Source of the DNA: Candidatus Poseidoniales archaeon
GTDB taxonomy: Archaea > Thermoplasmatota > Poseidoniia > Poseidoniales > Poseidoniaceae
Assembly (NCBI GenBank): GCA_003602605.1
Contig: QQRW01000028.1
Coordinates: 62,111 to 111,639, forward strand
DNA length: 49,529 nt
Direction: 5' to 3'
Positions 35,215 through 43,835 of this stretch are shown here, piece by piece; position 1 is the first letter of the stretch, and every line of letters begins with the position of its first letter. A program made the position numbers and the translations under genes. Below the pieces are notes generated by a model. The model had not been told where the DNA came from and searched no databases. It was given only the letters and a program-made list of their open reading frames with translations.

Positions 35215-36413
35215 TGGTTGTGGCGCTGCGTGATGATTTTCCAATACTCAAAAGAGAGGTCAACGGTCATCCGTTGATTTATTTGGACAATGCTGCAACA
35301 ACCCAGAAACCACAGGTCGTTATCGACGCTATGAACGAATACTACACTTCGTCGAACTCAAATGTTCACCGAGCAGTTCATACCCTTGCGGGTGAGGCTA
35401 CCGAAGGCTATGAAGCCTGTCGCCGTCAACTTAAGGAATGGTTCAACGCAGAACGAGCAGTGATCACCAGCGGGACAACAGAAGCGATTAACCTGGTTGC
35501 TCATGCATGGGGTCGTGCGAATCTAGGCGAGGGGGATGCTATTGTTCTGACAGAAATGGAACACCATTCAGATATTGTTCCATGGCAGATGCTCGCTGAA
35601 GAACGGGGCATAGAGTTGAGATACGTCCCCGTACTCGAAGATTTCACACTCGATATGGAAGTCTATGCTGCTTCTTTGGAAAATGCAAAGTTGGTTTGCG
35701 TGGTTCACACCTCAAACGTACTTGGCGTCCGGAACCCGCTTGAAAAAATCACTGAACTTGCCCATTCCAATGGTGCGTTGGTACTGATTGATGCCGCTCA
35801 AGGCGTTCCCCACGAGCGTATCGATTTTCAAGAATCTGATGCAGATTTCATGGCCTTTTCAGCCCACAAAATGTGCGGCCCGACAGGAATTGGTGCTCTG
35901 TTGGTTCGTCCTGAAGTTTTTGAGACGATGCAACCGTTCATGGGCGGCGGTGATATGATTGAAACCGTGACAGTCAACGGCTCGACGTACCAAACCAATG
36001 AACACAAGTTTGAGGCCGGAACGCCAAGAATTGCCGAAGCAATCGGTTGGTGTGCTGCATTTGACTGGATGTCCAAACTTGACCTTCGCAAAGAGCACCA
36101 GCGGCTCATTGGCATCGCCCAGTGGGTCGCCAGTGAGTTACGCAAAATGGGGATTTCAGTCTACGGCCGCCACGATGCCGTTGACAGTGCCGTTGTCTCA
36201 TTCCTGCATCCTTCGATTCAAAGCGAAGACTTGGCACATCTGTTTGATGCCAGAGGTATTGCCGTACGTACAGGGCATCACTGTGCGCAACCACTCTTGC
36301 ATCGACTCGGAATTTCAGGAACCGTCCGAGCTTCATTTTACCTCTACAACACTATGGATGAAGCAGAAAAATTCATTGAGCAACTGAAGTACATTACGGA
36401 GCGATTTGGATGA
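35214..36413 (+). CDS. sufS: Cysteine desulfurase SufS
   Basis: About 399 residues from the ATG at 35214 (TGATG overlap with sufD); a frame from 35196 is less likely. It is a class V PLP enzyme that takes sulfur from cysteine as a persulfide. Motifs: YLDNAATTQKP, SGTTEAINLVA, EMEHHSDIVPW, the Schiff-base Lys in SAHKMCGPTG, and the persulfide Cys in RTGHHCAQP (group II desulfurase type). It passes sulfur to SufE, encoded next with a 4-bp overlap. Confidence 0.96.
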   Translation: MVVALRDDFPILKREVNGHPLIYLDNAATTQKPQVVIDAMNEYYTSSNSNVHRAVHTLAGEATEGYEACRRQLKEWFNAERAVITSGTTEAINLVAHAWGRANLGEGDAIVLTEMEHHSDIVPWQMLAEERGIELRYVPVLEDFTLDMEVYAASLENAKLVCVVHTSNVLGVRNPLEKITELAHSNGALVLIDAAQGVPHERIDFQESDADFMAFSAHKMCGPTGIGALLVRPEVFETMQPFMGGGDMIETVTVNGSTYQTNEHKFEAGTPRIAEAIGWCAAFDWMSKLDLRKEHQRLIGIAQWVASELRKMGISVYGRHDAVDSAVVSFLHPSIQSEDLAHLFDARGIAVRTGHHCAQPLLHRLGISGTVRASFYLYNTMDEAEKFIEQLKYITERFG

Positions 36414-36820
36414 CCTATCCCGAAGAACTCGCCGAGTTGATTGAGGAGTTCCAAGATGTCGATGACAAAATGGAACGTTTGGAGATGGTTTTTGACATGG
36501 CTGATGAAGTCATTCCGTTTCCTCCCGAACACTGGACTCAAGCCACAAAGGTGCAGGGTTGTCAATCCGAAGCACATGTTAAGGTCGAACTTCAAGACGG
36601 GAAAGTCTTGATGTTATCTGGAGCGGATGCTAAACTCGTTCAAGGTCTGATGGGAATCTTATCGATTGCCATTAACGGAAGTGCTCCGGCACAAGCCCTG
36701 CTTCTTTCACCAAACTTCGCAGAGGAAATGGGCATTCTCAATTCACTCTCTCCGAGCCGCTCCAACGGGTTTCGAAATATGTTCGACAAGGTCATGACGG
36801 AGATTCGCGTTCTCGAATGA
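36410..36820 (+). CDS. sufE: Sulfur acceptor SufE
   Basis: A 136-residue protein that accepts persulfide sulfur from SufS. The active-site loop KVQGCQSEAHV (about 46-56) holds the acceptor Cys in the family pattern V(x)GC(x)S(x)VW. The helical context LIEEFQDVDDKMERLEMV at the N-terminus is typical. It overlaps the sufS stop by 4 bp (ATGA). SufE is uncommon in archaea, where many genomes carry only SufBC, so its presence marks a full bacterial-style SUF pathway. Confidence 0.93.
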   Translation: MTYPEELAELIEEFQDVDDKMERLEMVFDMADEVIPFPPEHWTQATKVQGCQSEAHVKVELQDGKVLMLSGADAKLVQGLMGILSIAINGSAPAQALLLSPNFAEEMGILNSLSPSRSNGFRNMFDKVMTEIRVLE

Positions 36821-36829
36821 GGTGTAAGA

Positions 36830-37147
36830 ATGGTGGAAAAGCAAGATGTGATGGAAAAATTAGACGAGGTTGAAGATCCGGAACTGGAGCTTTCGATTGT
36901 CGAGTTAGGACTGGTTTACGACGTCCGTTTTGAAGAGAAATCAGAAGGTCTTCATGCAGAGGTTGACTTGACTTTGACTTCTCCAGGTTGTCCAGCGGCT
37001 CCCGAAATAATGGCTGCCGCCCACCGCGCTGCACTGCTCACTGATGGGCTCGACTCTGTTCATATCAATTTGGTTTGGACGCCACGGTGGGATCCCAAAA
37101 TCCACGCTACAGAAGATGCGAGAATGGATATGGGAATCTGGGATTGA
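36830..37147 (+). CDS. SufT/MIP18-like protein (DUF59)
   Basis: A 105-residue MIP18/PaaD-family (DUF59) protein. The signature DPELELSIVELGLVYDV is present in its parts (DPEL, SIVELGLVYDV, about 17-31), with the conserved Cys in TSPGCPAA (about 54). This family assists in maturing or delivering Fe-S clusters. GAGGTG lies 6 nt before the ATG at 36830, and it closes the suf operon. Its stop abuts the convergent DRG gene. Confidence 0.92.
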   Translation: MVEKQDVMEKLDEVEDPELELSIVELGLVYDVRFEEKSEGLHAEVDLTLTSPGCPAAPEIMAAAHRAALLTDGLDSVHINLVWTPRWDPKIHATEDARMDMGIWD

Positions 37148-38263
37148 TTACCTTCGCACAACGATGGTTAGGACATCGCCGTCCTTGAGTAAATGATCGA
37201 GACCAACTCGCTGCCAGTCGAATTTTGCGCTTGGTCCTTTGACACGGGCATAACGGAATTTCCGCACAAAATCCCGGTGCAGTTTGTTACAGATGTGTTG
37301 GACAGTCGAATCGTCTTTGACAATCAATGGTTCTTCCATATCGGCTTCTTGACCCTGTGGCTTGAGAAAAACCCGCATAAAACCTAAGTTGTCATAGATG
37401 AAATCTTTCAGTTCATCTAATCCAATATCCTTGAAAGCAGAAATACGCATTACAGGCCAATTCTCTGGCAATGCCTTTCGAGAACGCACGAGATCTTCTT
37501 CAGTCGCAATATCGATTTTGTTTATCGCGATGACTGCTTTTTCATAAATCCGGTTTTCAGCAAGACAATCCACAATTTGTTCGGCAGTCGTATCGTTACG
37601 AAGTGTGACAATGGCAGAAGTATAGCCGAATGAGCGGATAATGTCGCTCATCTCTTCATGGGAAAGATGGGTTTGCTCAACCGTCGTTCGAACGTCAATA
37701 CCACCGCGCTCAGTTCGCTTGATGAACACCGGTGGTTTGGTCTCATTCAGCCTCAACCCTGCATTGTGAAGTTCTCTATGAAGGACGTTAAAGTGAGCGT
37801 CTTGGAACGGGTCGACGATATACAGTACCATGTCAGCACTGCGAATAACATTGAGAATCTCACGGCCTCGGCCTTTGCCTTCTGCCGCACCTTTGATGAG
37901 ACCAGGTAAATCCAGAATCTGGATTTTTGCTCCACGGTGTTCCATGACACCTGGGATACATGTGAGGGTCGTAAAGGCGTATCCAGCCGCCTCCGAGTGT
38001 GCATCGGTAACTTTGGAGATGAGCGTTGATTTACCAACAGATGGGAATCCAACCAGAGCAACGGTTGCGTCACCGGACTTTTTGACTTCGAAACCCTTGC
38101 CTCCACCGCTTGCTTTGGAGTGCGCATGAGCCTTCTCTTCCTTGATTTTCAACTGCGCAATTTTAGCTTTCAGTTTGCCGATGTGAGCATTGGTAGCCTT
38201 GTTCTTTTGTGTCTTGTCAATCTCAGCGCGGATCAATTCGATCTGCTCCTTGATTGTCGCCAT
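37148..38263 (-). CDS. DRG-family GTPase with TGS domain
   Basis: A 371-residue Obg-like GTPase of the DRG (developmentally regulated GTP-binding) type, found in archaea and eukaryotes and associated with ribosomes. An N-terminal helical Lys-rich region comes first (1-60). Then come G1 GFPSVGKST (72-80), G2 YAFTTLTCIPG, G3 DLPGLIKGA, G4 INKID, and a C-terminal TGS domain from about 290 ending in GDVLTIVVRR. No gaps or odd residues are seen. Convergent with the suf operon, with no spacer. Confidence 0.95.
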   Translation of the reverse strand: MATIKEQIELIRAEIDKTQKNKATNAHIGKLKAKIAQLKIKEEKAHAHSKASGGGKGFEVKKSGDATVALVGFPSVGKSTLISKVTDAHSEAAGYAFTTLTCIPGVMEHRGAKIQILDLPGLIKGAAEGKGRGREILNVIRSADMVLYIVDPFQDAHFNVLHRELHNAGLRLNETKPPVFIKRTERGGIDVRTTVEQTHLSHEEMSDIIRSFGYTSAIVTLRNDTTAEQIVDCLAENRIYEKAVIAINKIDIATEEDLVRSRKALPENWPVMRISAFKDIGLDELKDFIYDNLGFMRVFLKPQGQEADMEEPLIVKDDSTVQHICNKLHRDFVRKFRYARVKGPSAKFDWQRVGLDHLLKDGDVLTIVVRR

Positions 38264-38394
38264 AACAAAGCCTCTGTTTCCATCGGAGCAATCGTTCTTC
38301 TTGAATGCTCTTCTCTGCTATCAGTGGATAAATGCGTTTCAAATCTTCTCCTCACGGCCGATGACATCAAACGAGACGGCGTATTGGAATCAAC
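38264..38394. other. Divergent intergenic region
   Basis: A 131-bp gap between the DRG GTPase (minus) and an unknown gene (plus). It should hold both promoters. I see no recognisable TATA element, repeat or RNA. Confidence 0.5.
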
Positions 38395-39075
38395 ATGGGC
38401 ATCGAACTGGTTCTGTTGTTGGTAGACAAAACCTCGCTTGAACCGCTGCTCCAAAAAACTTGGAATGAGCTGTACGACGGTATGGAACGTGGGATTTTCC
38501 GTGATGATCGTCCAGCATTCGACCATCGACTCAAACGACCTTTCGACATCGATTGTGAAGCAGAAATGTTGGACTGGATGGACAGCACCGGTATGAAAAG
38601 CGATGAACCTGTTGTGCAAGTTCTCAAAGAGTTGGATGACGGTTGTGAAGGTCTCCTTCATCTTATGAACTGGGCGAGTCCTGGTGCTTGGGAAGTGTGG
38701 GAAGGTAGAGCCTTTCTCTATCTCGATGTCGCACTCAATCGAGTCATTGAAAGCAGTGATGACCTGTACTCTGAATCCACTTGGGCCGATGTTCGCTCAC
38801 GGCTCTCGGGAATACCTGAGGACGAGTTTGCCGAATCAGTGTGTATGGATTGGATGGAAAGACGTAAGGAACTCGGAGAAACCCTTGACGAAACGGAAGA
38901 TCCGAAAATTGTACCAACCTACGAGGCCCACGATAGGGCGACGCGACTGCTGGTTCACACACTCTCTGTTCTCAACTCCAATTCACACTTGGTCGGTGTT
39001 CTTGGGCGTGAACACCTCAAAGCAGAACTATGGGGTCATGGCGATTGGAATCTTAAACACTACCTGCATGGTTAG
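38395..39075 (+). CDS. Unknown acidic protein
   Basis: A 226-residue acidic, mostly helical protein, rich in Asp, Glu, Leu and Trp, with no membrane segment. I recognise no motif. Sequence landmarks are LVLLLVDKTSLEPLL at the start, several Trp (DWMD, NWASPG, TWADV), and a final KAELWGHGDWNLKHYLHG. It lies 39 bp ahead of grpE on the same strand, so it may be co-expressed. It is likely a lineage-specific gene; no function is proposed. Confidence 0.7.
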   Translation: MGIELVLLLVDKTSLEPLLQKTWNELYDGMERGIFRDDRPAFDHRLKRPFDIDCEAEMLDWMDSTGMKSDEPVVQVLKELDDGCEGLLHLMNWASPGAWEVWEGRAFLYLDVALNRVIESSDDLYSESTWADVRSRLSGIPEDEFAESVCMDWMERRKELGETLDETEDPKIVPTYEAHDRATRLLVHTLSVLNSNSHLVGVLGREHLKAELWGHGDWNLKHYLHG

Positions 39076-39114
39076 TCGTGGGGTTCAAAGACCACTTCGA
39101 AGACGCGTGGTACA

Positions 39115-39693
39115 ATGAGCGAAGACACACCTCCTGTTGAGCCGGATGATTCTGGGCTAGATGCTGATGATAATGTTCCTGTTCTTGAAGAAGGAATGGA
39201 AACCATTGACTTGGCTGATTCGATTGAAATCGAGGCTGTCGACCCCTTGGAAGAAGCCAATCTCCGAGCCGAAAAGGCAGAAAAAGAAATCGCATACAAA
39301 GATGCTGAAATTCAGAATGTTCGCAAGCGATTGATGGCAGAAAAAGCGGAACTGATACAGTACAGCGGTATGGGTCTTGCCCGAAGAATGCTTACCGTCC
39401 TTGGAGATGTCGATCGAGCAATTGCCAATTTGGACGACGATGATACCTCCGCAGTTGCTCAAGGACTACGCTTGTTGAGAAATAAAATGTGGCATGAACT
39501 CGCTGCCGACGGCGTGGTTGCCATTGAGGCTAAAGAGCAACCCTTCGACCCTGCGAAGATGGAAGCCATCACAACAATTCCAGCCTCGGACGCCTTTCCT
39601 GCTGGCAAAGTCGTCGATGTTCTGGAAGCGGGCTACATGTACAAGCAAAGGGTTCTGATGGCTGCACGTGTTGTCGTGGCATCAGACGAATGA
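39115..39693 (+). CDS. grpE: Nucleotide exchange factor GrpE
   Basis: A 192-residue GrpE, the nucleotide exchange factor of the Hsp70 DnaK. A disordered acidic N-terminus (1-55) precedes the long dimerisation helix (NLRAEKAEKEIAYKD core), then LARRMLTVLGDVDRAI, GLRLLRNKMWHELAADGV, and the C-terminal beta domain with FDPAKMEAITTIPA and AGYMYKQRVLMAARVVVA. In archaea DnaK, DnaJ and GrpE are acquired from bacteria; neither dnaK nor dnaJ is within the window. Confidence 0.93.
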   Translation: MSEDTPPVEPDDSGLDADDNVPVLEEGMETIDLADSIEIEAVDPLEEANLRAEKAEKEIAYKDAEIQNVRKRLMAEKAELIQYSGMGLARRMLTVLGDVDRAIANLDDDDTSAVAQGLRLLRNKMWHELAADGVVAIEAKEQPFDPAKMEAITTIPASDAFPAGKVVDVLEAGYMYKQRVLMAARVVVASDE

Positions 39694-39732
39694 CGGCGTA
39701 AGGTTCTTGTCTCGTTGCATATTCTTCCGACC

Positions 39733-39978
39733 ATGAAGAAACTCGCAGGCAAAGTGGCCGGCAAAGCGGGGCAAGCCGCAAAGAGTGCTGCAAAATCAGC
39801 TGCTGAGAGCGCAAAGAGACAAGTTATCGATGAGGTAACTCGACCAATTAAAGATAAGGCGAAGGAGAAAATTTCTGAGGCTGCAGATGGCTTGAAGGCA
39901 AAGGCACAACAAAAGATTCAAACTGCTGCCAAAGAGCAAATGAAGAAGGAAGTTAAGAAAAAACTCTTCAGGAAGTAA
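39733..39978 (+). CDS. Lys/Ala-rich amphipathic small protein (LEA- or linker-histone-like composition)
   Basis: 81 residues from the ATG at 39733 (a TTG at 39715 is the longer option). It is nearly all Lys, Ala, Glu, Gly and Gln, arranged as repeated 11-mer-like helices: KVAGKAGQAAKSAAKSAAES in pieces and KDKAKEKISEAADGLKAKA. Composition resembles group 3 LEA proteins or small basic DNA-binding tails; it has no hydrophobic core or Cys. It follows grpE by 39 bp, so a role in protein or nucleoid protection under stress is possible but only inferred. Confidence 0.65.
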   Translation: MKKLAGKVAGKAGQAAKSAAKSAAESAKRQVIDEVTRPIKDKAKEKISEAADGLKAKAQQKIQTAAKEQMKKEVKKKLFRK

Positions 39979-40530
39979 TCATCCAGCATGAACGCCTGTT
40001 TCAAAGGTCGATAAGCGGAACAATCCATCGTTTTCAATAAGCCATTCAATCACGGCATGAGGAATGCTTGCCTTGAGTACTTCTCGAACTGCATCATCAT
40101 CGTATACAGTTGATAGCATCTTGGCAGTCTGTCGTATACGCCACCCTTCGAGCCGTTCACGCTCATTCATCTCCACTTCCAACACTTGGAAGTTTGAGTC
40201 CTTATACAAAGTTGCAGTCGCTTCATCAGTCGTAACGAGAATGCCATCGCCATGAATTTTACTCGCATGCTCGACCCAATTCGGTGGGTCGTTGATGTCG
40301 TCAATCGCTACGATGTCGCACGTGATTTCTTGAGCATCAGCCCACGCTTGAATCATGGATTGTCGTTCTTCAGAAGTCCATGGATTCTCTGGTTCCCATC
40401 CTGCTTGCTTCGAGCCAATTGCCACAACCAACTCATCGTCGTTCGACAGCATATCATGCGCTTTCAGCACCAAGTATGCATGGCCCTTGTGAAAGGGCTG
40501 AAAACGACCGAGTACGATGTATGAGGTCAT
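39979..40530 (-). CDS. nadM: Nicotinamide-nucleotide adenylyltransferase (archaeal NadM type)
   Basis: A 183-residue nucleotidyltransferase making NAD from NMN and ATP. The nucleotide-binding GRFQPFHKGH (8-17) is textbook, followed by LVVAIGSKQAGWEPENPWTSEERQSMI (recognisable as AIGSKQ and NPWTSEER), which is specific for the archaeal NadM family. The usual second signature ISGTxIR is not obvious; the corresponding stretch reads MLSTVYDDDAVREVL. Activity is therefore probable but not certain. The start is an ATG at 40530; its upstream neighbour ends 10 bp away. Confidence 0.88.
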   Translation of the reverse strand: MTSYIVLGRFQPFHKGHAYLVLKAHDMLSNDDELVVAIGSKQAGWEPENPWTSEERQSMIQAWADAQEITCDIVAIDDINDPPNWVEHASKIHGDGILVTTDEATATLYKDSNFQVLEVEMNERERLEGWRIRQTAKMLSTVYDDDAVREVLKASIPHAVIEWLIENDGLFRLSTFETGVHAG

Positions 40531-40540
40531 TTTTCATTCC

Positions 40541-41725
40541 TCAAGCGAAGTACGAATCAACATCGAGTTGTGGCAGTTCAAGATCAAACGTTGCAAAGCA
40601 TTGAATCATTCGTTTGCAGCCCTCAATCATTTCAGCTACGGGTGTTTCTCCCATTGACCCAACACGGAACATTTTGCCTTTGAGATGGTCTTGCCCTCCA
40701 ATGACTTGCGTGTTGAAATCGTCTTTAAGACGTGTTCTCCACGTGTCATTTATTCCTTCGGGGTACAAAATCGCAGTCACGGTATCGCTTCGTTGTTCAG
40801 CGTCTGCGAGCAGAACAAATCCAAGGTCAGTAAACAAATTTCTCACACCATTTGCCATGATTTGGCACCGTTTCCAACGGCCTTCATTTGTCTCGGTTTT
40901 GAGAACATCCAGAGCAGCTCCCCAACCCATTGCGAGGTTGATCGCAGGAGTCCAAGGGGTTTGGTCGTCATCACCTTTTTTGAGTGCTGCTACCATGTCG
41001 AAATAATAATTCGGATTTGAGTCGCCCTGCTCACGAATTGCATGAACCCGTTCGATGAAGTGAGAGTTTACAGCGATGGCTGCAATTCCTGAAGGTCCTG
41101 CTGTGCATTTCTGAGCCCCAGTGACGACAGCTTCAGCCTTCCATTCTGCTGGGTGAACTGCTGTTCCGCCGACTGATGTGATTCCATCAAGAATAAACGA
41201 AGTGTTGTGGCGAGCGCACATTTCAGCAATAGCTGCAGCGTCTTGCGTGATTCCAGTACTCGTCTCGTTGTGACAAATAAGCAGCGATTCATAGCAGCCC
41301 CGTTCAAGTTGTTGCTCCAATTCGTACAGGTCGAATGCCCGTCCCCATTCATACTTGAGGTGCTTTACATTACAGAACCGCTTACACATCTCAGCTACAC
41401 GTTCACCGAACTTCCCATTGGTGGGGACAAGGACGAGGTCATTACTCCGAAATCGGTTCGCAATCACCATTTCCATGGCAGCTGTTCCGCTTCCTGATAC
41501 CACGACAACCTTGTAGTCATCGTCTCCTGCCCATGATTGAACACCTCGTGACGGTTCGGATGGGGCCAGATTGAATGCGTGTCGGAGTCCCGAGTTGAGT
41601 CGAGCCATGACGTCTCGAAATTCAGTTCCTCGTGCAGTCATCACGGGTGTTGAAAGTGCTTGTAGACATTCATCCCCCATTCGGACAGGTCCGGGGACGA
41701 GGAAACAATCATCGTTGATGTCCAT
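40541..41725 (-). CDS. Class V aminotransferase (alanine-glyoxylate / serine-pyruvate type)
   Basis: A 394-residue PLP enzyme. The N-terminal FLVPGPVRMGDECLQAL (GPVRMGDE), SGSGTAAMEMVIANR, NGKFGERVAEM, HNETSTGI and the Schiff-base Lys in TGAQKCTAGPSG identify the AGXT / PucG / SerA-aminotransferase branch of class V. These enzymes use alanine, serine or aspartate with glyoxylate or pyruvate; the exact pair is not clear from sequence. One insertion (about 60-70, SRGVQSWAGDDD) is not typical. It lies 10 bp upstream of nadM and diverges from pdxT. Confidence 0.86.
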   Translation of the reverse strand: MDINDDCFLVPGPVRMGDECLQALSTPVMTARGTEFRDVMARLNSGLRHAFNLAPSEPSRGVQSWAGDDDYKVVVVSGSGTAAMEMVIANRFRSNDLVLVPTNGKFGERVAEMCKRFCNVKHLKYEWGRAFDLYELEQQLERGCYESLLICHNETSTGITQDAAAIAEMCARHNTSFILDGITSVGGTAVHPAEWKAEAVVTGAQKCTAGPSGIAAIAVNSHFIERVHAIREQGDSNPNYYFDMVAALKKGDDDQTPWTPAINLAMGWGAALDVLKTETNEGRWKRCQIMANGVRNLFTDLGFVLLADAEQRSDTVTAILYPEGINDTWRTRLKDDFNTQVIGGQDHLKGKMFRVGSMGETPVAEMIEGCKRMIQCFATFDLELPQLDVDSYFA

Positions 41726-41841
41726 GGTTAATGCAACGGATGGAGGCTTTTCAATTCGGTGGGTGGAACATCTGCTCCTATGCGTTTTTTTCGACTAAAT
41801 CTTGTCGTTGAACTCTTAGGGAAGGGCTCCTACCGTTCACC
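41726..41841. other. Divergent intergenic region
   Basis: 116 bp between the class V aminotransferase (minus) and pdxT (plus). A T-run at 41784-41790 and A/T-rich sequence around 41790-41800 may belong to a promoter, but no clear element can be named. No RNA gene seen. Confidence 0.4.
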
Positions 41842-42528
41842 ATGCTGAGGGTCGGTCTAGCGATGTTGCAGGGCGCTCGATATGAGCATTCTGAAGCAAT
41901 CAGGGCTGCCTCTCTTCAACTCGGAGAGGATGTTGAAGTCATCCATCTCAAAATGGGTAAGCAAGTAGACGCTGAACTTGACTGTTTGATTTTGCCGGGT
42001 GGTGAATCAACAGCGATGAGGAAAGCAAGTGAGAGTGAATCTCTCCTTGGGGCAATTTATGCTTGGATGAGCGAGTATCCAACACGCCCTGTTCTTGGAA
42101 CATGCGCTGGAGCTATTCTTCTTGCACAACCTGGTCTCGAATATGACCCGTTCATTCGAACGGGTATCTCCCGAAACGCTTGGGGGCGTCAACGTGATTC
42201 CTTTGAGGCCATGTTGGAAGTGAGTTTAGAAGTGCCAATTGGGAAACATGTTGAGACAAGTGCTGACAAACGTAACCAATTCAACCATCAACCGCTCCCG
42301 GTCCAGCCATCAGCGCCAGAACCTTCCTCGGAACAGTTTCATGGTGTGTTCATTCGGGCGCCTCGGTTTGAGCAGTCCAGTATTGAATGCATTCCAATTG
42401 CAAGTTTGGGAGAGGAAATTGTCGGTGTTCTGGACGGTGCTCGGCTGGCTTTGACGTTTCATCCTGAGTTAACTGGTGATTATCGCTTTCATCGATGGCT
42501 CCTCCATCGAGCAAGCAACGCAAATTAG
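41842..42528 (+). CDS. pdxT: Pyridoxal 5'-phosphate synthase glutaminase subunit PdxT
   Basis: A 228-residue class I glutaminase that feeds ammonia to PdxS for vitamin B6 synthesis. GLAMLQGARYEHSEAI at the start, LPGGESTAM (51-59), the nucleophile C88 in GTCAGAI, and the dyad H207/E209 in TFHPEL are complete. A Pro/Ser-rich stretch at about 150-165 (PLPVQPSAPEPSSEQ) is an insertion compared with the usual roughly 190-residue protein. pdxS is not within the window. The 3' end is close to the radical SAM gene. Confidence 0.94.
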   Translation: MLRVGLAMLQGARYEHSEAIRAASLQLGEDVEVIHLKMGKQVDAELDCLILPGGESTAMRKASESESLLGAIYAWMSEYPTRPVLGTCAGAILLAQPGLEYDPFIRTGISRNAWGRQRDSFEAMLEVSLEVPIGKHVETSADKRNQFNHQPLPVQPSAPEPSSEQFHGVFIRAPRFEQSSIECIPIASLGEEIVGVLDGARLALTFHPELTGDYRFHRWLLHRASNAN

Positions 42529-42580
42529 GTTTTCAAAGCGAGAGTTTGAAACCATCGGGGTTCTCGGAGGTTTGAGTTCA

Positions 42581-43666
42581 ATGACCGTCTCTTTACCTAT
42601 GGCGACCGAAATTCTCCCCGCAGAAGAAGGCGAGGCTGAAGGCTGTGTCCAGTGCCAACGAGGTAGCAAATTGGTTTTGTTCGTTACGGGGAAATGCCAT
42701 TGGGGCTGTGATTATTGTCCCCTCTCGGACAATCGCAGAGAATCACCGGATATGTTTGCTAATGAACGCCGATGTTCGACTTGGGATGAGGTGATTGAAG
42801 AAGGCCATGCAATGAGGGCGACCGGGACTGGGATTACCGGTGGTGATCCGATGTTGGACATGGAAAAATCACTGGAAGCAGTGCGCCAACTGAAATCGGC
42901 ATTTGGACCTGAGCACCACATCCACCTTTACACTTCGATTCCTTTCCAAGTTGATCGAGCGGCAGACTTTGGAGAGGCTGGATTGGATGAAATCCGTTTC
43001 CACCTTCTTGATGGGACACTTACCAAGTATCTACCAGTGATTCAGGCATGTGCTGACGCAGGAATTTATGTCGGTATAGAATTGCCCTGTGAGCCCGACA
43101 AAGAAGAGCAACTGTTTTCTCTTCTTGAAGCACTTCACACCTCTCCAGTCCAATTCCTCAACCTTAACGAATTGGAAATTACAGTCGGAAATCAGGAGAA
43201 CATGGACGTTCGTGGATTCAACCTCAGTGGAGGGATAACTGCAGCCGCAGAGGGTTCTGCCGACCTTGCACTGCGGCTAAAAGAAGCGTCCAAAGGACTT
43301 GATTTCCATCTCAAGTTTTGTTCCGCACGATACAAAGATGCTGGACAACTTCGCGCACGGTTCAAGCGCAGAGGCCAAGCTACTCTCCGCCCATATGAGG
43401 TGCTGAGTGATGATGACACTGTCGTTTTTGGTGCGATTCCAACGTCGCTCGAGGATGCTCACGACGATATTGAAGAATTGTGTCAGGAACTTGGAATTGC
43501 AGATGGATGGATACGCTATGATGCACAACATCAGCGTATAGAACTCCCACTCTCATTGGCGGAAGAATTGGCAGATTCAGTATCCGTCCCCGTTCATCTT
43601 GTAGAAGTTCACCCGACTCATGATCGCCTCGAAGTTGGTATGGTTCATCTAAATTCTCACCGCTGA
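42581..43666 (+). CDS. Radical SAM protein (COG2108-like, related to pyruvate-formate-lyase activase)
   Basis: 361 residues from the ATG at 42581, with GGAGGT 9 nt upstream (a longer frame to 42476 overlaps pdxT). The radical SAM cluster is C39-x3-C43-x2-C46 (CHWGCDYC) followed by PLSDNRRES; an earlier pair C22/C25 (GCVQCQ) sits before it. TGITGGDP is the SAM-binding glycine motif, and HIHLYTSIPF is a family mark. The pattern fits the archaeal COG2108 group, whose reaction is unknown. It is probably co-transcribed with pdxT. Confidence 0.88.
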   Translation: MTVSLPMATEILPAEEGEAEGCVQCQRGSKLVLFVTGKCHWGCDYCPLSDNRRESPDMFANERRCSTWDEVIEEGHAMRATGTGITGGDPMLDMEKSLEAVRQLKSAFGPEHHIHLYTSIPFQVDRAADFGEAGLDEIRFHLLDGTLTKYLPVIQACADAGIYVGIELPCEPDKEEQLFSLLEALHTSPVQFLNLNELEITVGNQENMDVRGFNLSGGITAAAEGSADLALRLKEASKGLDFHLKFCSARYKDAGQLRARFKRRGQATLRPYEVLSDDDTVVFGAIPTSLEDAHDDIEELCQELGIADGWIRYDAQHQRIELPLSLAEELADSVSVPVHLVEVHPTHDRLEVGMVHLNSHR

Positions 43667-43682
43667 AACCGTCAACGGGAGA

Positions 43683-43689
43683 CTTATAG
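43683..43689 (+). promoter_or_regulatory. Possible TATA box for tRNA-Val
   Basis: CTTATAG sits about 30 nt before the 5' end of the tRNA-Val, the spacing expected for an archaeal box A. A single short match, so weak evidence. Confidence 0.3.
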
Positions 43690-43717
43690 CAACGAGTCTT
43701 CACGACTATCTATCCTA

Positions 43718-43790
43718 GGGCTCGTGGTCTAGGGGTTATGATGTCGCCTTCACATGGCGAAGATCGAGAGTTCGATTCTCTCCGAGCCCA
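43718..43790 (+). tRNA. tRNA-Val(CAC)
   Basis: A complete cloverleaf of 73 nt. Acceptor 43718-43724 (GGGCTCG) pairs perfectly with 43783-43789 (CGAGCCC), with discriminator A at 43790. The anticodon stem TCGCC/GGCGA encloses the loop TTCACAT, anticodon CAC. The T loop is TTCGATT. CCA is not encoded and there is no intron. Confidence 0.96.
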
Positions 43791-43835
43791 CTTCTCCTAC
43801 TGGATCGTCGCCAAATCAACACTCTTGATGATTCG

